From Larimichthys crocea (lineage: Eukaryota > Chordata > Actinopteri > Sciaenidae): DNA of 64,000 bases. The translations under genes and the position numbers were made by a program. The DNA lies in contig NW_020853243.1 in NCBI RefSeq assembly GCF_000972845.2, forward strand, positions 41,442 to 105,441, written 5' to 3'. Of this stretch, positions 11,815 to 25,596 are shown one piece after another; the stretch's first letter is position 1; the number at the start of each line of letters is the position of its first letter. The notes under the pieces were generated by a model, which ran no database searches, was not told the DNA's origin, and saw only the letters and a list, made by a program, of their open reading frames with translations.

Positions 11815-14800
11815 TTGTTAATCAGTGTGATGTCTGTCCTCTGTCTCCGGCCGGTTGAAGGACAGCAGAGCTCATTATGTCCATGTTTGGACTCTCAGGC
11901 GTCGTCCTCCCTTGTCCTAATCTGTCCTCCTCAAGGACGTCCTCCTCGTTAAAGACAAACATCTGCGCCTGCAGCTCGTTATGTTGACTCGAGTACTCTG
12001 ATTACATCCTGGGACGTCTCCCAGCCTCCTGCACGGCTCCAGCTTCCTGTCTGTTATCACTCTTCTTCTTCTTCTGCTGACTGAACAGGCGTCTGGTCTG
12101 CTGAGGCTTCGTCCTCCGACACGTCTCCACGTGTCCGCTGACAGGACGGACTGAGCTGAGCTGAGACGAGACAGGCGGGACAGCAGAGCGCCGTTAATCT
12201 AACCTCGACAACCTGCTTCCTGTTTGAGACGACACAGTTCAAACGATCAGAGACAGAGAGACAGAGACAGAGACTGAGAGACAGACACACAGACAGAGAC
12301 ACAGAGACACAGACACAGACAGACACACAGACAGAGACACAGAGACACAGACACACAGACAGAGAGACACAGAGACACAGACACAGAGACACAGACGAGA
12401 CACAGACAGAGACACAGACACAGAGACACAGACACAGAGACACAGACAGACACAGAGACACAGACACAGAGACAGAGACACAGAGACAGAGACACAGACA
12501 GAGACACAGACACAGAGACACAGACACACAGACACAGAGACAGACAGAGACACAGACAGACACAGAGACACAGACACAGAGACAGACAGAGACAGAGACA
12601 GAGACACAGACACAGAGACACAGACAGAGACACAGACAGGACTGAAGTGGACCTGTTGGGTGATTGATGCTGAACACATTGAGTCAGTGATCTGCATGTC
12701 ACGGTCTGTGGACAGTCAGAGGACGTGTGTTGCTTGTGGACACAGACGTCTTCATGAGCTGTCTCGTCTTCCATATCAGGACAGGAAAAAACTCCCAGCA
12801 GCCCCTCTGCTCTCTCTCCCTCTCTGTCTGTTGTGCTCGCTCGCCCTCTCCTCTGTGGACTCTTGTCCATCCCTCCGTCCCTCCGTCCCTCTCTCTGTCC
12901 CTCCGTCCCTCTCTCTGTCCCTCCGTCCGTCCTGTGGAAACATTCCAGCCGGTTCATTCCTCACCGTGTCCCCCTCCCCCGCCTTCATCACCCCTCACCC
13001 TCCTCCCCAAACAGAAATTAAAGCTCCTTCCCTCCTTCCTCCTCTCCCTCTCTTCTCCTCCTCCTCTTCTCCCTCCTTCCTCCTCTTCTCTTCTCTTCCT
13101 CCTCTCCCTCCTCCCTTCCTCCTCCTCCTCCTCCGGGAGGAGAGGGAGGAGAGAGGGGTAGGAGGTGGACAGAGGATGGAGGAGGGAGGACAAAGTAGTT
13201 AGGAGGGAGGAGGTGAGTCAACAGAGGGAGAGAGGAAGAGAGGACAGATGAGATAGGAGGGAGGAGGGGGAGGAGGGAGGAGAGGAGAGAGAGGAGAGGA
13301 GGAGAGAGGTAATGGATTAGTTCTGACAGCTGAGCGATGACCGCGTCCCGCTGCGCTATCTTAGTCGATTATTGAGTCTTCTCGGAGGGACAGTAAAGTA
13401 CGGTAGGGAGAGATTAGTTCTTGCTAGCTATTCGAGAGGCTGTATTCGTGCGTCTCTGATTCTAGAGGAGCTCTTAGTGGAGGACAGAAGTACAGAGGAC
13501 AGATTCCATAGGCTCAGATGATTGAGCTTGGAGGATGTTATGAGAGATTAGATATGAGGGAGTATTGGCTTCGCCTCTTATCTCTTCTTTCTTCTTTCGT
13601 CTCGCTTCCCTCTTCTCTCTTATTTCTTCCTTTATGCGGTCTTACTCTAACTGCTTTCTGCGGGGATTCCCCCTGCTCGCTTCCAGCTTCCCGCGGACAT
13701 CGTCGATCTCTGTCGTCCCCTCTTCGTCTTCCCTCTTCCATATTCGCCTTCTCGCGGCGGGCGTATTCGTCCTACTCTTATTCTTCGATGGCTTCATCGC
13801 TTACGTGCGCCTCGCTTCTCTTCTTCTTTTCTATTCTATCGCTGCTTCTTCTTCCGCTCTTCTTTTCGTCCCGCTTATGTATTACTATTCCAGACTGCTG
13901 CCCCACACCACATTTTGCACCCGTCGCCCACTCCCCACCACCCCCGTTTTTCCAGCCGTTCTCTCCTCCAACAGGCGGAGGTGAACTCTCACCTCTCCTA
14001 ATGTTTTCAAACATTTAATGTTGGTTCTCCTCCTAAAGGGAGACGCAGAGGAGGACTCATGGTGCCTCCATGTTTGAAAGAAGAAGAATGCTCTGCAGTT
14101 TGTGAGCAACACTCGACCGCAGAGTGAAGAACAGGGAAACACAAACACAGGAGGAGTAGGGAGTAGGAAGAGGAGGGAGATGAGGAGGGAGAAGTAGGAT
14201 AGAGGAAAGAGGATAGGAAGGAGAGAGGAGGCGGAGAGAGGAGTGAGGAGAGGGGAGAGGACAGGAGCGAAGTTCCAGCTCATTCGGTCGAGCCAATCAG
14301 ACCTCTTTTGGTAATCCTCTTCGCCTACAACATGTCCAAACTTTCACTTCAAACCTGCACCTGACAGCAGAAAGGCCTGCTGGGAACACCCGACGTATTC
14401 ACGACGTATTCACAACATTACCACAACGTATACACAACGTTACCACAGCGTTACCACGACGTATTCACAATGTATAAACAATGTATACACACCATTACCA
14501 CAACGTATACACAACGTTACCACAGCTTTACCACGACGTATTCACAACGTTACAACGTATTCACAACGTATTCACAACGTTACCACAGCGTTACAACGAC
14601 GTATTCACAATGTAACACACCATTACCACAACGTATACACAACGTTACCACACTTACCACGACGTATTCACAACGTTACAACGTATTCACAACGATACAC
14701 AACGTTACCACAAGCGTTACCACAGCGTTACCACAAATGTATCACAACATATTCACACGTATACACAACATTACCACAACGTATTCACAACGTTACCACA

Positions 14801-17800
14801 GCGTTACCACGAGTATTCAACGTTACCACAACGTATTCACACGTGACCACAGACGTATACACAACGTTACCACAAGCGTTACCCACGACGTATCACACAC
14901 GTTACCACACGTATACACAACGTTACCACAGCGTTACCAACAGTATTCACCACGTTACCACAGCGTTACCACAACGTATACCACAACGTTACCACCACAA
15001 CAACGTATACACAACGTTACCACAGCTTTCCCACGCCGTATTCCACGTATTCCACTTAACACAACGTACCACACGTATCCAACGTCTACCGCGTATACCA
15101 CAAGTATTCACAACTTAACACCACGTATTCCCACCAAACGTATACACAACGTATACCAGCGTTACCAACAACGTATCACAACGTATCACAACGTATTCAC
15201 AACGTTTACCACAACGTATTCACAACTTCCAACAGCGTTTACCACAACGTATTCACAACGTATACACAGCGTTACAACAACGTGATCCACAACGTATACA
15301 CAGCGTTATTACCACAACGTATGTCACAACTGTATTCACAACGTTACCGAACAACGTATCACAACGTTACCACAGCGTTACCACAACGTTACACAGCGTT
15401 ACCACAACGTATTCACAACGTTTACCCACAAATTACCACAAACGTATTCAACACAACGTTTATCCACAAGAACAACGTACCACACGCATTCACAACGTTA
15501 CCACAACGCATTACACAAACGTTACCACAACGCATTCACAACGTTACGCTACAGCTATTCACAACGTTGTACCCACAAACGTATTCACAACGTACCACAC
15601 GTTACACAACGTATCAAACTTAACACATCAGCGTTACCCACAACGTATTCACAACGTTACCACAACGTATAACAACTGTATACACAACGTTTAAACAACG
15701 TATTACACAACGTTTAACACAACGTTAACACAACTAGCCCAACGGATTCACAACGTTAGCACAACGTATTAACACACGTTCGTATACACAACGTATAACA
15801 CAACGTATAAACACAACGTATACACAACGTAACACAGGAGAACACAAAGTTAAGACAACTTAACAAATGGTCACCAACGTTAGCACAACGGTATTCATCA
15901 ACGTTAGCACAACGGATATACACACAAACACAATGTTTAAGGACAAAGGCGAAAACGGTATATGACCAGATGGACACATAGATGGACCAGAATGGAGGAA
16001 CAGATGGGACGACGGAAAGATGGACAGAGACACAGAGACAGATAGATGGACAGACATAGGACTGATGGACACAGGACAAATGGACAGAGGGAGGACCGAT
16101 AGAGCAGAGAACAAGAGACAGCTGTGAGGGAGTCAGATATCATCTGTGTTGATGAAGACGGACAGAGCTGTTATAAAGTGTGCGGAGACAATCTGCTGTC
16201 TGATAAAAAGACAACAGGGACAGACGGGTCAGTGTCCCTCATGTGTATCGAGCCACCAACGCTAACATTCAAAAAACACACTAGTAAAAATAACGCGGTG
16301 ACATATGATGGAGGTAACGTTACCGTTACCGTACAGACGCAGTACCAGTTGTCCGAGTCGTGAAGGCTGATCAGTGGTGGGACCGGGTTTGTTCATGGTT
16401 GTGTCATGGTTTGTTTCATGGTTGTGTAATTGGTTTTTTCTGGTTTGGGCTACTGGTTGTTCTGGTTGTAGTCTGGTTTGTTCATGTTGTGTCTGGTTTT
16501 ATTCATGGTTGTGTCTGGTTTTGTTATGGTTGTGTAATGGTTTGTTCAGGAGTTGTGTACATGGGTCTGGTTCCTGGTTGTGTAACTGGTGTTGTTCATG
16601 GTTGTGTAAATGGTTTTGTTCATAGGTTTGTAATGGTCGTTCTTGTTTGGGTTCATGGTTTGTACTGGTTTTGTTCATGGTTGTGGTACTACTGGTTGGT
16701 TCATGGTTGTGTACTGGTTTGTTCATCGGTTTTGTGTACTGGTCTGTTCCTGGGTTGTGTATATGGTTTGTTCATGGTTGTGTACTGGGTACTGGCTCTC
16801 GCAATGCCCACTTCCTGGTTACTCGTGCGTCCGTGCGTGGACTCCTGCGGGTCTCAACCTGGAGGGGGCTGTTGTCCGAGTTGTAGGCGCTGGGGTCGGG
16901 CCTCAAGGTGGGAGAAGGCCACGTTCCCGCCGGTGAGCGGCGAGATTCGCTGAAAAGTCGTCGGTGCAGAGGCCTGCTGCTAGTCCTCACCGTACGGATT
17001 AAGCCGTGCTCGCCTTCGGGTACTCTTCATCACGAACCACTGTAGTACTGGTACGGAACCAAGGGCCCCCCTCGCTCGCCCGCTTGTAGATGTCGAAACT
17101 CTCCGGGACGGCTGTGTGGAACTGACGCAACGTAGGTGATGTCGAAGGCCTTACCTTACGAACACGAAGGGTTAATGCGCGGAAAAACGTGACAAAGAGG
17201 TAACGTGAACAGAACATAATGACAAACGTTACTCATCACCGAAACATCCTAAAAGTACAAAGTCCCCCACAACTGTCTAAAACCTGACGCAGTCTCTGAG
17301 ACGTCCCCGCAGACGTCGAAAACCGGGAGTAGTCCTATGAACGTCCCCCGCAGACTGTCGAAAAACCTGAACGCAAGTCTCCGTTTGACGTCCCCGCAGA
17401 CTGTCTAAAACCTGGACGTAGTCTCTGTGACGTCCCCGCAGACTGTCTAAAACCTGGACGTAGTCTCCGTGACGTCCCCGTTAACATTTATCATTTTCAC
17501 GTAAACGTTTGAATCAGTGTATTTTGTGTATATGTGTGGTTTCCGTGTATTTTTTGTGAAGTGTAAATTGACACCATGTTCCTTGACTTTTGTGTTCTTA
17601 TTTTCCAGGCTTTCCAGGCCCTGGCCTTGAAGCTCTCTATGCAGGCAGGAAACGTGCGGCGCTTCTGGTCCTTTAACGCCGACCACTCAGAGCTGCAGCG
17701 TCCGCCCGGCCGCTGCTCCTCGCCATACTTCAGCGAGTCTGAGCAGGCCGAGCTGTCAGTCCGCTGAGGAACGCCGCCATGTTTGAGTCGGGCAAATAAA

Positions 17801-20194
17801 GGGTGAAGCAGCTGATTGGACGATCACACAGGTGATGTGACACACAGTTTATTACAGGAAACAATGAAGCAACTGCAAACACACTCTGTGTGTCTGTGTG
17901 TGTGCGTGTGTGTGTGTGCAGCTGTAATGTTTGAACCTCCAATCAGGAAACATTCAGTTTTTTCTTTAACCAATCAATCTGGTTTGTGCTGTTACCATGG
18001 TGACCATCCGGTACAGACTTCAGTTCATGAGATAATGATGACGAAATGTCGCCAAGGTCTACGTGTCCGTCCTTGCAGCCCGTCACGTCTTTGTGTCCCG
18101 TGTCTTTGTGTCCCGTGTCTTTGTGTCCCGTGTCTTTGTGTCCCATGTCTTTGTGTGGACATCAGAGCAGCTTCATTTAGGACAGTCTCATTGGTCCGTG
18201 TCCATCCGTAATCTGAAGCGTCCCCCGCGCTGAACTCGTCTCTCTGGCGTCACATCAAAGACGGCGTGGAGGCGTCCGGCGGGAACACTGACATCTCTTC
18301 AAATAAAGAAAACGCTCTCCACATCCTGACAGACGGACAAAGACAGAGTGTGTCCACCAGACCAATCAGGACGGAGGCACAGGGGCCAGGGGAGGGCTCT
18401 GATTGGACGAGGAGACCGGCAGGAAGTGATGCTTCAGAGAAAAACGATGAGTTCTGTTTATACTTCAGGGCGCCGCTTCCTGTCTCCTCTGCCTGATCAG
18501 CTGACCGTCGGGTCAGAACACAGAGTTTGATTTAAAACTTCTGACCAATCAGAGCTCAGGACGTGCTGATGTTTTTTATTTAGAACTTTAAAAATTAAAA
18601 ACTTAAAAAACTTTCAGAGGTTTCTCAGGTTTGGTCAGAGGTTTTCTCAGTGTTGGTCAGGGTTTTCTCAGCGTTTGTCAGAGGTTTTCTCAGCGTTGGT
18701 CAGAGGTTTCACGTGTGTCTCAGTGGGACTGTTGTGGAAGTGTTGGTGTTCTGTTGGACTCTGCTCGTGGAGTCAGGAGGAGTCGTCAGAACAATCGTTT
18801 TATTGAGCTGATGAAGATCTGACGAACAACAGACGACGCTGTGATGTTTGACTTCATCACAGCTACCAAAATAAAAGCACAGGGCCTGAAGGCTACTACC
18901 AAAATAAAAGCACAGGGCCTGAACGCTACTACCAAAATAAAAGCACAGGGCCTGAAGGCTACTACCAAAATAAAAGCACAGGGCCTGAAGGCTACTACCA
19001 AAATAAAAGCCGGGCCTGAAGGTACTACCAAAATAAAAGCACAGGGCCTGAAAGGCTACTACCAAAATAAAAGCAGACGGCCTGAAGGCTACTACCAAAA
19101 TAAAAGCACAGAGCCTGAAGGCTACTACCAAAATAAAAGCACAGAGCCTGAAGGCTACTACCAAAATAAAAGCACACAGACGAGGCAGGACGGATGAGGC
19201 TGTCGATGTTTTAGACAACGTTGAAGTTTTAAAGGATCACTTTCAGTTCAGGTCTGATTGTCAAGGTTCAAAACTTCAAGCACTTTTCAAGGTACCTAAA
19301 GCAACTTTCCATGAAGCTTTCCTCATGTACGTCTGTCTGCGTTTATATGAACAAGCATTCACATCTCTGAAACATTGACTGCAGACTTTGACTGAACTGA
19401 TTCCAGATTCAGGTCCTGACTGAACCGATCCAGACTTTTTCCAGGTTCCTGACTGAACCTGGTTCAGACTTTTCCGACTTTTTCTAGGTTCTGACTGAAC
19501 CGTTCGACTTTGTCCTGAGACCTGATTCCAGACTTTTTCCAGGTTCCGACTGAACCTGATTCCGATTTTCTAGGTCCTGACTGAACCTGATTCCAGACTT
19601 TTTCCAGGTTCCTGACTGAACCTGATTCCAGACTTTTTCCAGGTTCCTGACTGAACCTGATTCCAGACTTTTTCTAGGTTCCTGACTGAACCTGATTCCA
19701 GACTTTTTCCAGGTTCCTGACTGAACCTGATTCCAGACTTTTTCTAGGTTCCTGACTGAACCTGATTCCAGACTTTTTCCAGACTTTTTCCAGGTTCCTG
19801 ACTGAACCTGATTCCAGACTTTTTCCAGGTTCCTGACTGACGCAGACTCTCCGTGAGGTTTGAAGTCGTCGGTCAGTCTGTGATGTCGTTAATTAGCTGG
19901 GTTAGCTTTACGCAGCAGTAACTCATTTATTGTGGAGCACTGACCCCGAGACGGGGGGGGTCTGAACATGAAAGGCCTGGAGGAGTAGGACCTCCCTCCT
20001 CCCTCCTCCCTCCTCCCTCCTGTCTCCTGTCTCCTTGTGTCACTAACTCGTCTAAATGAACAGATTTAGCTCTGCAGCTCAGCTTTAAACTTCCTTATTT
20101 GACTTGTCGGCATGAAGCTATTTATACGAAGCTGTGGACTCTGTGGAGGCGTCAGACGGCTGCATGTCGCTCGCTCACATTCCTGACGTCCGCC

Positions 20195-20230
<36 letters not shown>

Positions 20231-20281
20231 ATCTGTCTGTCTGTCTGTCATCTCTCTGTCTGTCTGTCTGTCTGTCATCTC

Positions 20282-20316
<35 letters not shown>

Positions 20317-22042
20317 CCTCTGCAGCAGCTCTCACTGTTTCATTCTCGACCTTTTTGGCTTGTGACCCCTTAAAATAAAGTCGAGGCTGCTTCCAGCTGC
20401 CGGTGTCGGATGTCTGTCAGCTGAGCTAAACTGGGTTAGTTAATCTGACGGGTGGTTCTGATCCAGAGTCAGCCGACAGGAGGACGAGCATGAAGCTAGA
20501 CATGATGTGGACGAGGACAAATATATATATTTTTATGACTGATATAAACTCTGCACGTCACCAAACACATGAACGCGTTAACTCACTCTGTCCATTGGTG
20601 TCTCTGTGAGGGTGGACTCAAACAAAGTCAGCTGGGATAGGCTCCACCCTAGGCTCATGTCCTCGTGTCTTCATGTCCTCGTGTCTTCATGTCTTTGTGT
20701 CCTCATGTCTTTGTCTTTATGTCCTCATGTCTTCATGTCCTCATGTCCTCATGTCCTCATGTCTTCATGTCCTCATGTCCTCATGTCTTCATGTCCTCAT
20801 GTCTTCATGTCTTTATGTCCTCATGTCTGTCTGTCTGTCTGTCTGTCTGTCTCCTCTGCAGCAGCTCTCACTGTTTCATTCTCGACCTTTTTGGCTTGTG
20901 ACCCCTTAAAATAAAGTCGAGGCTGCTTCCAGCTGCCGGTGTCGGATGTCTGTCAGCTGAGCTAAACCGGGTTAGTTAATCTGACGGGTGGTTCTGATCC
21001 AGAGTCAGCCGACAGGAGGACGAGCATGAAGCTAGACATGATGTGGACGAGGACAAATATATATATTTTTATGACTGATATAAACTCTGCACGTCACCAA
21101 ACACATGAACGCGGTAACTCACTCTGTCCATTGGTGTCTCTGTGAGGGTGGACTCAAACAAAGTCAGCTGGGATAGGCTCCACCCTAGGCTCATGTCCTC
21201 ATGTCTTCATGTCTTTATGTCCTCATGTCCTCATGTCCTCATGTCCTCATGTCCTCATGTCTCTGAGTTTGTTGCCGCTGACAGGCCGTGCGTTAGTTCC
21301 CAGCATGCATTGCAGCTGATGGATCGGTCCCTGTAGAGAACACGTGTGTGTCGAGGCGTCCATGTTGGCTCTGAGCTGGTTCTGATTGATGTCAAACAAA
21401 TGTTCAGTCCAGTTCACACAGCGGAGACTCAGACCAGAACCTGACCCGCTTCCTGGACCGGACGGGCCGCACAGCTGCAGCTGCCGGGCCCGACACGTGA
21501 GTTCATGAATCATAGAGAGAGCTGGGCCACCGGCACCGACCCGAAGCCTGCAGAACACTGACGGGACATTAAAATCAGAACTCTGCAGTGATCATGAGAG
21601 GTTCTGTTTCATAAATGAGCTGATGAACTGGAAGTGGACCCACAGATCCACCTGAGGTCACATGATGCACAGACATGTGAGACATGAGAACACGTCAGAC
21701 TGTGAGGAGACCGGGCTGGACCGGACCGGACTGGAACACACTGCAGGGACTGTACGTTCAGCCACCTGTCAGGGCTCACGGTCCTCCAGGAGGAGCTGGA
21801 ACACCTGCTGCCACCATCAGCTGGACCTGGACCTGGACCCGGACCTAGACCTTTTAATGGACTCATCCTGAGTCTTTTTAGTAACAGATTCTTGTTGAGC
21901 TTTAAAATGTGAATTTTAAAATATTTTTCTCCTGAAACCTTTAAAAGTTTGAATTCAGTCAGAGAGAGAGTGGCGGTCATGTGACCCGGTGACTTCCTGT
22001 GAGCTGATTTGAATATTTGTCATGAAGTGAAGCAGAGTCAGC

Positions 22043-22100
<58 letters not shown>

Positions 22101-25100
22101 CATATCAGACGTGTGTGTGTGTGTGTGTTCATATCAGACGTGTGTGTGTGTGTGTGTGTATCATATCAGACGTGTGTGTGTGTGTGTGTGTGTATCATAT
22201 CAGACTTGTGTGTATGTGTTCATACCAGGAGTGTGTGTGTGTGTGTGTTCATACCAGACGTGTGTGTGTGAGTGTGTGTGTGTGTGTATCATATCAGACT
22301 TGTGTGTGTGTGTGTGTTCATACCAGATGTGTGTGTGTGTTCATATCAGACGTGTGTGTGTGTGTGTTCATACCAGATGTGTGTGTGTGTGTGTGTGTGT
22401 GTTCATATCAGACGTGTGTGTGTGTGTTCATAGTGAACAAAGACTTTCCCATGCTCCTCGTGCACACACAGGCGGGATGTTGGCTGACGTCCTTTGTCCG
22501 TCCCGGCTGAGCAGGTGTCCTTCAGTAATTCTGTCCATCTGTCTCATGAAGCCAACAGACTGAATGTGTTCAGATTTTCCCAGCACTCTGCTCGGCACCG
22601 TGCTGATCCAAAGAATGTGTGACTGCACATCTGTCCTCTGCCAGCTGTGAGACCAATACTCATGTTCCTCTGAGGACGACTGTCCATGTTCCTCTGAGGA
22701 CGACTGTCCATGTTCCTCTGAGGACGACTGTTCATGTTCCTCTGAGGACGACTGTCCATGTTCCTCTGAGGGTGACTGTGACATGCAGCGCCACCATCAG
22801 GTTTTAACGTGTCCGACGCGTCTTCAGCTGTTTGGACGCTGTGTGTGCGTCCACGTCTGCAGCAGTCTGTTTCTTCCAGGTGTTAATGTCCACACTGAAG
22901 CAAGGTGTGAAAATCACGTCGTCCTCGCACTGCTTGCTGTCTCTGTGGACGCACAGGCTGTCTCTGTGGACGCTCGGGCTGTCTCTGTGGACGCTCAGGC
23001 TGTCTCTGTGGACGCTCGGACTGTCTCTGTGGACACTCAGGCTGCCTCTGTGGACGCTCGGGCTTTCTCTGTGGACGCTCGGGCTGTCTCTGTGGACGCT
23101 CAGGCTGTCTCTGTGGACGCTCGGGCTGTCTCTGTGAACACCATTGATCATGTTTCTGAGTGTTTGCATGAAGAGCTTTGAGAGGTTGCATGAGTTCTTT
23201 ACATGTCCTAGAGTCCTCATGTCTTTATGTCTTCATGTCTCATCATCTCTTGATGTAGAGTCTGTGGATGTCCCGTGAGAGGTCTGTCTGTGTTTGTGTC
23301 TCTGTCTCTAACATGTCCATGTTGTCTCCTGCAGGAATGGGTGACGGCCACAGACATCAGAGTGACTCTGAACAGACTCAACACGTTTGGAGACGAAGTG
23401 TTCAACGACCCGAAGGTGCTCAAGTCGTATTACTACGCCATCTCTGACTTCGCCGTGGGAGGAAGGTGAGTCAGCTGATCCGTGACTCATACTTTATTAC
23501 TTTATTACTTTATTCCTTCATTCTGCAGCAGCTTTATGAGCTGTAATCAGACCCAGCTCGTCTGCTAACGACACATTTTTTGGTGTTTACATGAGAGTGT
23601 GAACGTGTTGGAGCAGCTCAGCCTGAGAGCTGACTGGCTGAGTGTGGTCAGGTGGTTTGGACGTGTCACTGTGTGGTCTGCTTCACTGAGGCCTGCACAC
23701 AACAAGTGTGAGACAGGCGGCTGCTGCTGCTGCACCACCTCCACCACCTCCACCACCTCCACACTCTGTTTGAAATGTGGAGCACATTTCCATTACACGG
23801 CTGCATTCCACACATTCCTGGCCGGCAGGGCTGGATTACAGAGAACTGGAACGGGGCGGACCGACCGCCATGACGGTGGTGAGCTGGAGCACCTGTCAGA
23901 GCTGCACCATTCAACCTTTATTTATCCAAGGAGGGCTCTGCTCCGTCAGCTCCACCCAGATTTACCTGAACCTGTTCACCTGTGAGCCGAGCGGCACGAC
24001 CAGCTCACATGTCTGTACAGAGCAGCTCCATCAGACGGCTTTAAAATGTGAATGAACACTCACTTTGCCTGCTCGTCCAATGAGAACTCTCCGTGAAGCC
24101 TCCTTCATATATATATTTATGTATGTATATTTATACATGTATATTTATACATGTATATTTATACATGTATGCAGCTGTACAAACAGTTTAATGTACAGGC
24201 TCATTATTCTGCCTGAAAGATGTTTAGAAAAATGAAGACGGCACCAAAACTGTAAATATTCATTAATCTAAGTCATCTGTGTGCTGCAGTCCGGCTTTTT
24301 GTAGTTTTTTGTTAGTTATTTTCATCTTTGTAGTTTTTTGTTAGTTTAGTTTTTGTAGTTTTTTGTTAGTTATTTTAGTTTTTGTAGTTTTTTGTTAGTT
24401 CAGTTTTTGTAGTTTTTTTTGCAGCGGTTGTGTTGACAGCCTCTTCAGTGCCTCTGTTTTTCCACGTCTCTGTGCCAAGAAACACCTGAGACAATAACCA
24501 AAGGTGGCTGCACAGCAAGTCTTGTCCTGTTGTGCAGCCCCCCACCCTCTCACCTCCACCCTCACAGTGGAAAAACCTCATCAGAACACCACGCCAGGCT
24601 CTGATCGACTTCGTGTTTTCTGCCTTTATGATGAGAGATGGGCTTTAAATCATCTCGCTGTCTGAGGTTAACATTGACGTTGTTGGTGTGTGTAACAGGT
24701 GTGTTTCTGTGTCTCAGGTGTAAGTGTAACGGTCACGCCAGTGAGTGTGTGAAGAACGGACGAGGACGGCTGGTGTGTAACTGCAAACACAACACGGAGG
24801 GCGACGACTGCAACGTCTGCAAACCGTTCTACAACGACCGGCCGTGGATGAGAGCGACCGCCGACAACCCCAACGAGTGTCTGCGTGAGTCTGCTTTACT
24901 GCACCTGCTGCTGCTTTACTGCACCTGCTGCTGCTTTACTGCACCTGCTGCTGCTTTACTGCACCTGCTGCTCATAGACATATATATATATACACACATA
25001 GACATATATACATAGACGCCGCATTGACCGCTGAATCGTACGTAAACGGCGCCGCCATATTGGATGTGGCAGGTCTGCCCGTAAACTAATAACAGGAAAT

Positions 25101-25560
25101 GGACTGAACTTCATAAAGCGCCTTTCTACAAAGTTCTTTAAGTTAATGTCTCTTATACACCCATTCACACACACACTAATATATCTGGGAAACAAACAGG
25201 CACCAAAAACAACGTATGTAACTTTTAAAGTGATGATTATAAATGTTTACTCTTTATGTAAGCACCAAACCAACGTATGTATTTTTCTAATGCTGAGTGT
25301 TTACAGCTACTAATGTGTGTAACACTGTTACTGTGATGATAAATATTGAAATATTTATATTTAACATTTAATCTGTGTCTATAATAACCAGATCCTGAAA
25401 TGTAGATGTGACATGAGGGTTTTCTGAATAAAGAGCCAACACACACACAACCACACACACCACACGCACACACCACACACACACACACACAACACTATAT
25501 ATATAATATATGTTTGGGTGTTATATATATATATCTATATATATATATATGTATATCTTA

Positions 25561-25596
<36 letters not shown>

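Larger units (their letters stand above)
1766..13130 (+). other. lamc1: lamc1 intron 1, clean part, no coding sequence seen
   Basis: About 11.4 kb without a credible exon on either strand. Many tandem repeats and some interspersed repeats are listed separately. Open frames here are short or lie within (CA)n, CT-rich or minisatellite arrays. A first intron of this size may hold enhancers, but none can be identified from sequence alone. Confidence 0.7.
13200..17400. other. Low-quality or rearranged region in lamc1 intron 1
   Basis: This stretch has a different texture from its flanks. Repeat units differ from each other by frequent single-base insertions and deletions, and lamc1 exon 2 appears on the minus strand with several indels. 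At 13560-13880 there is disordered T/C-rich sequence that I cannot assign. An open frame at 16124-16363 has no recognisable family. I interpret the region as uncorrected long-read sequence placed in reverse orientation. A natural inversion with decay is the alternative. Confidence 0.6.

Noticed and set aside
12057..12957. Minus-strand frames of 150-236 codons rich in Cys, Leu, Ser and Val
   Set aside because: They read through ACAGAGACACAGAC repeats.
14470..15285. 271-codon frame reading [10 protein letters not shown]
   Set aside because: It lies within the ACAACGTTACC minisatellite in a noisy region.
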